This document shows, piece by piece, positions 56,689 to 62,639 of a stretch of 62,639 nucleotides of DNA. Position 1 is the first letter of the stretch; each line of letters opens with the position of its first letter. This stretch comes from a virus. The notes beneath the pieces were generated by a model that did no database searches, was not told the DNA's origin, and saw only the letters and a list, made by a program, of their open reading frames with translations. The stretch is from the IMG/VR virus record IMGVR_UViG_3300006638_000002, positions 1 to 62,639 of that record; one strand, written 5' to 3'. Made by a program: the position numbers and the translations under genes.

Positions 56689-56937
56689 ATGCCTTCAATT
56701 ATGACTGACGGGCCAAAGATACTTACCGAAAACGGCCACCGGATTCTCTCTCGTGGTGGAGCGGACGGAGTATCGGACGATGATCTGCTAGTACTGGAAA
56801 TTCTCAAGCGCGCGCCTGGTATGTCACAGGCGGATTTGCAGACTTGTTTTGTGGAAATCCGCATGGAATATGGAGAAGATGCAGTTAAGGCGATAAAGTC
56901 GGGACACGTTAAGTTCGCCAAGAGCAAGCCGCAATGA
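56689..56937 (+). CDS. 82-residue hypothetical protein
   Basis: ATG 56689 after GGGGATGTGCT. DLLVLEILKRAPGMSQADLQ has a helical pattern, followed by EIRMEYGEDAVKAIKSGHV. Stop overlaps the next start. First gene of the final rightward run. Function unknown. Confidence 0.5.
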   Translation: MPSIMTDGPKILTENGHRILSRGGADGVSDDDLLVLEILKRAPGMSQADLQTCFVEIRMEYGEDAVKAIKSGHVKFAKSKPQ

Positions 56938-57128
56938 ACACGATTGAATATGTCGAAAAGCTCAGTCTGCAAAACAAATTTCGGCTTGTGGAAATCGCGC
57001 ATGAAACGAGAGACGAGGAGGTTAAATCGGCTGCATTAAGTATTCTCCGTCAATCTCAGACTGTAATGGTTGTGCCGAAAAGCGCTTTTACTGAGCCGGG
57101 CACAATTCAATGGGTTGATCGAAAATAG
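56934..57128 (+). CDS. 64-residue hypothetical protein
   Basis: ATG 56934 (ATGA overlap). Helical (TIEYVEKLSLQNKFRLVEIA) with a short beta end. Function unknown. The next 137 bases (57129-57265) show only a doubtful 26-codon reading at 57162. Confidence 0.5.
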   Translation: MNTIEYVEKLSLQNKFRLVEIAHETRDEEVKSAALSILRQSQTVMVVPKSAFTEPGTIQWVDRK

Positions 57129-57265
57129 TTTCGTGGGCAAGGGAAATCCACGTCGGTTATCATGGGGATCGATGGTCACAAACCAAAGGCAGCATGCACA
57201 GAGGGCCTTGCCGGCCCGAAAGGGTACATCTACGTCCTCTAATGCTGTCGCGCTCATGAACTGGA

Positions 57266-57493
57266 ATGTCGATGATCATCAAACTTGAGCCCACCGGCCA
57301 ATTCGAGGTATTCCGTGGTGTGCAGTTTCGGGTATTCGTCGGTGTCACGGATAGCGGGATAAAACTGCAAATGCTTGGCATGTTTAGGATTCCAAACGAT
57401 AACGACCGCGGCAAGTTTGCATCTGAGATAAGCGCCATTCCAGTTGATAGCATCGGGCATTTACTCGCCACTGAGGGATTGATTACGCCATGA
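57266..57493 (+). CDS. 75-residue hypothetical protein before terminase
   Basis: ATG 57266. Beta-rich (IIKLEPTGQFEVFRGVQFRV, FVGVTDSGIKLQMLGMF). Stop overlaps the terminase small subunit start. Resembles small phage proteins just before TerS. Function unknown. Confidence 0.55.
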   Translation: MSMIIKLEPTGQFEVFRGVQFRVFVGVTDSGIKLQMLGMFRIPNDNDRGKFASEISAIPVDSIGHLLATEGLITP

Positions 57494-57969
57494 CCCGTCA
57501 AACAAGAAAATCGCGTCGTGAAACGCAAGAGCATCCGATCCAGACCAAGAAGGGTCGCAAATGGGCGATAGCGGACGTTGAAGCTGCAAAGCGGGTACTC
57601 GGCGGCCTCGGTGCGTTGATGGCTACCTGGGCCGAATGCGCTACTGCGTTGGGGATCTCTGAGGCCACGCTATCCCGCATATTCAAACGCTGGCCCGAGG
57701 CAAAGGACGCCTACGAGGACGGCAAGAACGGCGGCAAGATCAGTCTGCGTCGGACGCAATTCAAACTGGCCGATCGCAACGCCACGATGGCGATATTCCT
57801 TGGCATGAACTATCTCGAACAAAAGGACATGCGGAATTTCAATCACTCCGGCGACGTCAAGCATTCCCACGAGCATACGGTAATCGGCATGATGCTGAAG
57901 GAGATCGATGAGGAAGCCCGCGAAATGCCGATGATCGAGCATCAGCCAAATAAGGAGAATGCGGCATGA
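57490..57969 (+). CDS. Terminase small subunit candidate
   Basis: 159 residues, ATG 57490. WAIADVEAAKRVLGGLGALM, ATWAECATALGISEATLSRI then FKRWPEAKDAYEDGKNGGKI is a helix-turn-helix typical of TerS DNA-recognition subunits, followed by RRTQFKLADRNATMAIFLGM and YLEQKDMRNF. It would select the packaging site and hand DNA to the large subunit, whose gene is 2.3 kb downstream with small genes between. Confidence 0.7.
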   Translation: MTRQTRKSRRETQEHPIQTKKGRKWAIADVEAAKRVLGGLGALMATWAECATALGISEATLSRIFKRWPEAKDAYEDGKNGGKISLRRTQFKLADRNATMAIFLGMNYLEQKDMRNFNHSGDVKHSHEHTVIGMMLKEIDEEAREMPMIEHQPNKENAA

Positions 57970-58055
57970 CGATAGTATACGCGGTACTCGGCATCGCCGT
58001 TGGCCTAGTGGTGGTTTCCGGCGCATGGCTATGGGCGACAAGTCGGTCGGATTGA
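57966..58055 (+). CDS. 29-residue membrane peptide
   Basis: ATG 57966 overlaps the previous stop (ATGA). One helix (TIVYAVLGIAVGLVVVSGAW) and LWATSRSD. Function unknown. Confidence 0.45.
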   Translation: MTIVYAVLGIAVGLVVVSGAWLWATSRSD

Positions 58056-58064
58056 GGATTCAGC

Positions 58065-58280
58065 ATGAGCGAAGCCAATATCCACGTCATCGATCTTCCT
58101 GCGACCGATATGCAGGTTACGGAGGATTTCGCTATCCGTATTCGTGCTGCGCTCGACGTGCTTTGCGCCTTGGAAAACGAAGTGGTTAAGGCTGGCTTTG
58201 CCGTTACCTATCAGGTTGGGTTTAACGGGTTCGGGCAGAAATCGGTTCAGACGCTATCGGTGCTGAAGCGGTTGGCTTGA
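58065..58280 (+). CDS. 71-residue hypothetical protein
   Basis: ATG 58065 with TGAGGATTCAGC. Mixed alpha/beta (TEDFAIRIRAALDVLCALEN, FAVTYQVGFNGFGQKSVQTL). Function unknown. A gene-free stretch of 217 bases follows. Confidence 0.55.
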   Translation: MSEANIHVIDLPATDMQVTEDFAIRIRAALDVLCALENEVVKAGFAVTYQVGFNGFGQKSVQTLSVLKRLA

Positions 58281-58430
58281 CGTCGCCGCATTCGTTTGGT
58301 CTGCTGCCAATGCAAACTCCGTGCAAGGCCTCAGTGGTCGAGGAGGTGCCCATGTGCCGTCGCAGTTAAAAGCTGCGGCTCGATGTTGGAAGCCGAGCAG
58401 GCATCAAAACACCGCGATAAACGAAACAGC

Positions 58431-58462
58431 AATGCCCTGTCGGTTGCCGATGGGGCATTTTT
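58431..58462 (+). terminator. Rho-independent terminator
   Basis: AATGCCC (58431-58437) pairs with GGGCATT (58453-58459); an inner TCGG/CCGA extends the stem; TTTT follows. It ends the small-gene group before the packaging genes. The gap 58281-58430 has a second weak hairpin (CGCAG/CTGCG) and no convincing gene. Confidence 0.75.
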
Positions 58463-58497
58463 CGTTGTAGGGTGTGCAATCAGGAATCGGAGCGCCT

Positions 58498-58713
58498 ATG
58501 ATCCCAGAAGTTGGCTCAGAGTGGTACGCCCGCGATGGTCGCGTGATGCGCGTCGATGAAGTGGTTATCCCGGTTCTCCCGCAAGACATGCCGTGGGCCA
58601 AGGTGACAGTTCTGAATGCCGGAAAGGGCATGAGAAAGACGACAACAATGAACACAGGAAACTTCGGCACCGATCTAGCATCGGCATTTCTCAGACCTCG
58701 CAAAGCATCATAG
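58498..58713 (+). CDS. 71-residue hypothetical protein
   Basis: ATG 58498 after GGAGCGCCT. Beta-rich SH3-like (EVGSEWYARDGRVMRVDEVV, WAKVTVLNAGKGMRKTTT). This family is found near packaging genes in other phages. Function unknown. Confidence 0.55.
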   Translation: MIPEVGSEWYARDGRVMRVDEVVIPVLPQDMPWAKVTVLNAGKGMRKTTTMNTGNFGTDLASAFLRPRKAS

Positions 58714-58723
58714 GAGGCGTCCA

Positions 58724-58993
58724 ATTCCATTCGCATCAAAAAACCAAGCAAAGGCGATGTTTTCGGCCGCTGCCGGCCATTCCACCATCGGTATTCCTAA
58801 GTCTGTCGGCACTAAATTCGTGAAAGACTCGGTCGGCATGAAGGTCGGCAAGCTACCGAAATTCAAGAAGCCGAAAATGCCTAAACCTCCCGGCACTCCC
58901 GGTGCGCAGCCATTCGGTTCTCTCTCGCCTGGTGGCGTCAATTCCGATATGCCGTCTGCACCACCATTGCCAGGCGATGGAGAAATGATGTGA
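58724..58993 (+). CDS. Small packaging-region protein with probable ATT start
   Basis: 89 residues if it begins at ATT 58724, six bases after AGGAGG (58712-58717). That start gives (M)PFASKNQAKAMFSAAAGHST, matching the common phage pattern MPF-x-S-x-x-Q-x-x-MF, which the first ATG (58757) would cut off by eleven residues. Then STIGIPKSVGTKFVKDS and a Lys/Pro linker. Basic small head-region protein; function unknown. Stop overlaps the next GTG. Confidence 0.6.
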   Translation: MPFASKNQAKAMFSAAAGHSTIGIPKSVGTKFVKDSVGMKVGKLPKFKKPKMPKPPGTPGAQPFGSLSPGGVNSDMPSAPPLPGDGEMM

Positions 58994-59214
58994 TTACCCC
59001 TATTCCAGAAGCTCCCATTCCGGTCAATGAACACAAGCCTCAGCCAAAGCAGCAGCAAGCCGAACACTACAAAAACGTCTCATCTCTGCTGGCCCGCTAT
59101 GAGACTGAGGCTGCTGACATGATCAGCAATCAGAACGCACCTGCCCAAGCGGTCGGGGAACTGCTACAAGCCATTTCGCTTTTGCGCGCCGAGAAGCAGT
59201 TTCATCGGCCATAA
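58990..59214 (+). CDS. 74-residue hypothetical protein
   Basis: GTG 58990 overlaps the previous stop (GTGA). Pro/Gln-rich start, then a helical region (LARYETEAADMISNQNAPAQ, LLQAISLLRAEKQF). Function unknown. Confidence 0.5.
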   Translation: MITPIPEAPIPVNEHKPQPKQQQAEHYKNVSSLLARYETEAADMISNQNAPAQAVGELLQAISLLRAEKQFHRP

Positions 59215-59224
59215 GGGAGTGGTG

Positions 59225-59437
59225 ATGAGTGACGGTCGCGCCGCCAATCTAGCCGCTGTCAAGGTTCGCCTCGACAACCCTAACCCGGCAGACGCTGTTC
59301 CTATTTCTGTGGATTTCGATCCAGGTGGGACTGGTCTATTCAACGTCTCAGCGGACAAGATCGGCAGATTGTGGGCTTATGATCACGAAGCGCGCGAGTT
59401 GCGGATGGTATTTGATCCGCGCGATGCGCCGACTTGA
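59225..59437 (+). CDS. 70-residue beta-rich hypothetical protein
   Basis: ATG 59225 after AAGGGAG. ANLAAVKVRLDNPNPADAVP and VSADKIGRLWAYDHEARELR. Small structural or decoration-like protein; no motif. Confidence 0.5.
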   Translation: MSDGRAANLAAVKVRLDNPNPADAVPISVDFDPGGTGLFNVSADKIGRLWAYDHEARELRMVFDPRDAPT

Positions 59438-59448
59438 GTGGAAATACC

Positions 59449-59730
59449 ATGAATGCGATTCCATCAGTCCCGTTCGGTTTGGCCCCAGGATTGGGAGATT
59501 CTCAACAGGTTCAGCCTAATCAAAATAATGTCCAAGTGGCCGATGCAGGTGGCGCACCCCCTTATCCATTGCAAATAGAAACCATACTGCATGGCCATGC
59601 GGCTGGAATACTTTCGCCAGCGCAGGTGCATAGTGCAATGCCTCCCGGTTGGACCGCTAATCTCCGTCGTGGTAGCTATGAGTATGAAGTTACTGCACCT
59701 GATGGAACGATCCACTATGTTCCACCATAG
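59449..59730 (+). CDS. 93-residue hypothetical protein
   Basis: ATG 59449 after GAGTGGAAATACC. Gln/Pro-rich start; later ILHGHAAGILSPAQVHSAMP then LRRGSYEYEVTAPDGTIHYV. Function unknown; packaging-region position. Confidence 0.5.
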   Translation: MNAIPSVPFGLAPGLGDSQQVQPNQNNVQVADAGGAPPYPLQIETILHGHAAGILSPAQVHSAMPPGWTANLRRGSYEYEVTAPDGTIHYVPP

Positions 59731-59746
59731 GCTGAAAGAATAACCG

Positions 59747-60100
59747 ATGGCATTCAACGTCCGTCTACATTTTTACCGCGGCAACACGCAAATGCGCGAT
59801 GTGCTGCCGAAGCAGTATTCAGCCGATTCAATCCGGATGCTTGAGGAGCCATACGAGGCCTCGCAAACCCTTGTCAGCAATGCCGGCACGCCGGTCACGA
59901 GTTCACCAGATACCACCCATGATCGCGTGACCATGCTTAGGGTTGAAGTCCCTGACGGCCAAAGCATCCGCTACGAGGTGCTTACGCCTGGATCGGCACG
60001 GGTGGTTGGCACCAACTCGCCGCGCATGTCGGGAATAGATTACTACCCGTTTTCGCCCGGCTGGACCTTCGCATTCATCGATCAGGCCTCGGCACCGTGA
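59747..60100 (+). CDS. 117-residue virion-type hypothetical protein
   Basis: ATG 59747. Beta-rich (FNVRLHFYRGNTQMRDVLPK, RVTMLRVEVPDGQSIRYEVL). Stop overlaps the next GTG. Function unknown; could be a small structural protein. Confidence 0.55.
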   Translation: MAFNVRLHFYRGNTQMRDVLPKQYSADSIRMLEEPYEASQTLVSNAGTPVTSSPDTTHDRVTMLRVEVPDGQSIRYEVLTPGSARVVGTNSPRMSGIDYYPFSPGWTFAFIDQASAP

Positions 60101-60369
60101 GTTCTAGGATTGTCTTTGCAATCGAGGATCTGGTCCGCGAGATTCACGTGATATCCGGAACCGCTGGCGGTCCCATCACGCTTATTCTGGCACCGACCGA
60201 TTTCGACAATATCGCGGCCGAAGTGGCAAACCACTACGGCATCCTTCCGGGCAATGGGGAACGGTTTACACTGGCTGGTCTGACGATCATGCGGAGGCAA
60301 AATGTTGGAGAACGGGCAGACGGCCGACTTGGAGAAAGTACGCACGACCAAGGCGTACCGGCAGCGTAA
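60097..60369 (+). CDS. 90-residue hypothetical protein
   Basis: GTG 60097 (GTGA overlap); its 3' end overlaps the large terminase gene by 68 bases. ITLILAPTDFDNIAAEVANH gives an alpha/beta start. The overlapping C-terminal residues are probably unstructured. Function unknown. Confidence 0.5.
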   Translation: MSSRIVFAIEDLVREIHVISGTAGGPITLILAPTDFDNIAAEVANHYGILPGNGERFTLAGLTIMRRQNVGERADGRLGESTHDQGVPAA

Positions 60370-61861
60370 GGCCCAATTAGCCAACCGGGAATGGCGGCTC
60401 GATAATCTCTATTTCATCCGGAGCGAACAGGGCGAGCGCATTCCGTTCATTCGCAATCCAGCGCAGCAGGCGTTCTTTAGTTCTATGTGGCTACGGAATA
60501 TAATCCCTAAGGCTCGCAAATTGGGAATGTCTACATTCATAGAATTGCTGATGCTGGATAACTGCATTTTCTCGAGCGGGAAGGTCTGCGGTATTGTCGA
60601 TCGGTCGCTGGATGATGCGGTCGATAAGCTTGGGATGATCGCCTTTGCCTACGACAACATGCCGGATGAAATCCGCAAAGCTGTGCCTCTAACGCGGCGG
60701 GCCGACAAATATCTGGAATGGGCGAACGGATCGAATGTGAGCGTTGGCACCTCCTACCGCGGCGGCACGCCGGCATTTCTACATGTGAGCGAATACGGCA
60801 AGATCAGCGTGGACTCGCCGGATTCAGCTACTGAAATCAAGACCGGCGCTATTACCGCCGTTCCCATGACCGGGCAGGTATTTGTCGAAAGCACTTGGCA
60901 TGGGACTGGTGGTGAGTTTTCTAAAATGACCATGGCTGCCAAGGCGCAACTGGATCGCCATGCGCAGCTTACGCCGCTAGATTTCAAGTTTCATTTTTAC
61001 GGCTGGTGGATGAAGCCTGAGTATCGGCTGGCGAATAACCTTGTGATCGTCACGCAGGAATTGCGTGAGTATTTCAAGGATTTGGAGGCCAAGTTCGGCG
61101 TTAAACTCGATGCCGACCAGATGGCTTGGTATCAGAACCGATACAGCGATCTCGGGCTCGACAAGACTCACGAGGAATTCCCGTCCTCGCCTGAAGAGCT
61201 ATTCCTGACGTCGAATGAGGGCGCATTCTTCAAGCGGGAGATGTCGAAGGCTCGGCAGGAAGGCCGTATAGGCGGTCTGGTGCCGTTTGACCCCACGAGG
61301 CGGGTGAATACGTTCTGGGATATTGGCGAGGACACCACCGCGATCTGGTGGCATCAGTCGGACGGTCTACGGCATCGAGTAATCGACTATTACGAGGAAG
61401 AGGGCTGGTCGCTGCAGGGAGCTTGCGCGATGATTGACGATAAGCGGCGAACGCGGAAATTCGTCTATGACAAGCACTACGGGCCACACGATATGGGCAA
61501 TAAGGACTGGGGCAATTCGGCGCAAACTCGCAAGCAAACGGCCAAGGGACTAGGCGTGGAAATCACCGTAGTGCCGCGGATTGAGAACAAGGACGACGCT
61601 ATCGAGGCTGCGCGGCGCATGATCAACAATCTGTGGTTTGACCAGGAGCATTGCTCGCTCGGTGTCGAGCGCCTTGAGAACTACCGAAAGAAGTGGAACA
61701 AGACGCTAGGCGTCTATACTGCGGAGCCAGAGCATGACGTTTCCTCGCACGGTGCCGACGCTTTGATGTGTGGTGCCTGCGGTTTGGTTCCAGACAAACC
61801 GAAGTCCGAATCACGTTCCAGGTTCGAAGAGCATCGGAGAACTTCGCAATGGGCATCCTGA
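60302..61861 (+). CDS. terL: Terminase large subunit
   Basis: 519 residues, ATG 60302. Walker A variant ARKLGMST (71-78) as in P22-like enzymes, an ATPase core with FLHVSEYGKIS, then QVFVESTWHGTGGEFSKMT. The nuclease domain includes NTFWDIGEDTTAIWWHQ with the metal-binding Asp, and VSSHGADALMCGACGLV at the end. It pumps DNA into the procapsid through the portal and cuts the concatemer. Headful packaging is likely from the family but not proven. Confidence 0.92.
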   Translation: MLENGQTADLEKVRTTKAYRQRKAQLANREWRLDNLYFIRSEQGERIPFIRNPAQQAFFSSMWLRNIIPKARKLGMSTFIELLMLDNCIFSSGKVCGIVDRSLDDAVDKLGMIAFAYDNMPDEIRKAVPLTRRADKYLEWANGSNVSVGTSYRGGTPAFLHVSEYGKISVDSPDSATEIKTGAITAVPMTGQVFVESTWHGTGGEFSKMTMAAKAQLDRHAQLTPLDFKFHFYGWWMKPEYRLANNLVIVTQELREYFKDLEAKFGVKLDADQMAWYQNRYSDLGLDKTHEEFPSSPEELFLTSNEGAFFKREMSKARQEGRIGGLVPFDPTRRVNTFWDIGEDTTAIWWHQSDGLRHRVIDYYEEEGWSLQGACAMIDDKRRTRKFVYDKHYGPHDMGNKDWGNSAQTRKQTAKGLGVEITVVPRIENKDDAIEAARRMINNLWFDQEHCSLGVERLENYRKKWNKTLGVYTAEPEHDVSSHGADALMCGACGLVPDKPKSESRSRFEEHRRTSQWAS

Positions 61862-61900
61862 GCGTCCCATGATATACGGTGGCATGACCGAGGCAGACCA

Positions 61901-62149
61901 ATGGGCGTGAAAGCTTTGCGCGATGCATTCGATGCAGCGGCTGACGGTCGCCTCACATGTCAAACGGCATTCCTCGATTACGTCCGCCAAGATGGCACCG
62001 AATGGCAAAAGCTTACATTTTCTGGTATCGATTCCGCTGGGGCGGTATTTTCGGCTGAGTCTGCGTTGCTGCCGCCAAAAACTGACCTGACAGAGGCCGC
62101 CGGCGATGTAGCCCGCGAACTCATCAAACCGAAGGCTGCGACCCAATGA
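61901..62149 (+). CDS. 82-residue hypothetical protein
   Basis: ATG 61901. Helical start (KALRDAFDAAADGRLTCQTA), then LDYVRQDGTEWQKLTFSGID. Stop overlaps the next start (ATGA). Function unknown. Confidence 0.5.
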   Translation: MGVKALRDAFDAAADGRLTCQTAFLDYVRQDGTEWQKLTFSGIDSAGAVFSAESALLPPKTDLTEAAGDVARELIKPKAATQ

Positions 62150-62639
62150 GATATCTAGGACAAGCGATCGGTGCCGTTGCTCTATTGCTGGCCGTCGCTC
62201 TTGGATCTGCACCAACACACGCCGCAATAGTCGTCGCCAGTTGTCCGAATACTTTCGGCTCGCCGCTGCCTACTGGGAAAACCGGACAGGATATTCTCGT
62301 CGATATAAATGGAAATCTCTGCGCGGCGATCACGGCTAGCATTTCTGGCTTTACCGCTGCCTCAACCGGCACACCGATAACGGCCACAACTGGCGGTGCG
62401 GCGGGAACGTTGCCAACTGGAACGGTCGTCGTCGCAACCAACGTCGGTGCGACCAACGGCGCCTATTGCGCGCTTGGGGCTTCGGCAAATACATCATCTC
62501 AATATATCGCACCAAATGGCGGCTGGTTTGCCTTCACGGTCGGCGCGGCGACGCAGCTGACGTGCGCGACCTCGACCAGCACGACAACGGTCAACATGAC
62601 TGGCGGGGCGGGGCTCCCTACGGGCACTGGCGGTGGCGG
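62146..62639 (+). CDS. Exported fibre-like protein, 5' part, cut by the window end
   Basis: ATG 62146 (ATGA). 164 visible codons: a Sec signal peptide (MRYLGQAIGAVALLLAVALG, then SAPTHA), a beta-rich Thr/Ala/Gly domain with three Cys, and a final Gly-rich stretch (LPTGTGGG) at the window's last bases. It very likely continues into the gene that enters at base 1, but joining them directly gives the wrong frame, so 3n+1 bases are missing. Confidence 0.7.
   Translation, partial: MRYLGQAIGAVALLLAVALGSAPTHAAIVVASCPNTFGSPLPTGKTGQDILVDINGNLCAAITASISGFTAASTGTPITATTGGAAGTLPTGTVVVATNVGATNGAYCALGASANTSSQYIAPNGGWFAFTVGAATQLTCATSTSTTTVNMTGGAGLPTGTGGG

Noticed and set aside
57162-57242. 26-codon plus-strand reading before the 57266 gene
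   Set aside because: Plausible residues but no ribosome site and no motif; too short to support.
1-62639. CRISPR array or tRNA genes
   Set aside because: No regularly spaced direct repeats and no cloverleaf with the conserved T-loop (GGTTCGAATCC-type) were found on reading both strands; a tRNAscan-SE run would be decisive.

Overview
The window reads as an almost complete genome of a short-tailed (podovirus-like) double-stranded DNA phage. A host in the Alphaproteobacteria is inferred from a GcrA-family regulator, which is known from that class, and from the style of the many small proteins. It is not an ordinary bacterial chromosome: nearly every gene is a virion, DNA-packaging, lysis or early phage gene, and they are packed with ATGA, GTGA or TAATG overlaps. 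The map appears circular. The gene entering at base 1 (C-terminal half of a fibre protein) and the gene leaving at base 62639 (N-terminal half of an exported fibre-like protein) look like two halves of one gene, interrupted in a glycine-coding tract.

Layout. (1) 62146 through the ends to 3438: fibre or appendage proteins, each beginning with a Sec-type signal peptide, lying between the large terminase and the portal. (2) 3605-14367: head module, with a P22-type portal, scaffold, N4-gp56-family capsid protein, small virion proteins, a glycosyltransferase-like protein, an adaptor and a P22 gp10-like protein. (3) 14364-23185: beta-helix fibre, GNAT-like protein, S74-domain protein, and large ejection-type proteins including a lytic transglycosylase-like one. 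(4) 23196-29562: a second run of exported fibre or appendage genes (collar, glycine-linker, beta-sandwich and beta-helix types), one with a twin-arginine signal. (5) 29562-35967: lysis and membrane region, with a GH108-like muramidase, an M15-like peptidase, a papain-like protein, a lipoprotein and several small membrane or coiled-coil proteins, ended by two strong terminators.

(6) 36004-39460, leftward: about fifteen very small genes plus a strongly base-paired non-coding element. (7) 39473-43240: a leftward serine recombinase diverges from a rightward train of about thirteen tiny genes that share a repeated junction motif. (8) 43327-48051, leftward: small membrane genes, HNH-like, YqaJ exonuclease, ERF annealing protein and a coiled-coil protein; a two-gene rightward cassette bounded by 19-bp direct repeats sits inside. 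(9) 48170-55084, rightward early/replication region: putative regulator, RusA, MT-A70 methylase, SF2 helicase, GcrA, ParB-methylase fusion. (10) 55081-56614 small leftward genes. (11) 56689-62146: small genes, the terminase small subunit candidate and the large terminase, leading back to (1).

How it fits together: early genes supply recombination (exonuclease, annealing protein, resolvase RusA), helicase and DNA methylation. GcrA plus two methyltransferases suggests interference with the host's methylation-dependent transcription. Late genes run in one direction from the terminases around to lysis. The most unusual features are the large number of fibre-like proteins with export signals, a 127-nt rod-like RNA candidate, a hairpin cluster at 49983-50218, a three-copy 12-bp palindrome near early gene starts, two near-leaderless promoters, and a probable ATT start codon. 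All functional calls come from reading the sequence and from family knowledge; no database search was run.
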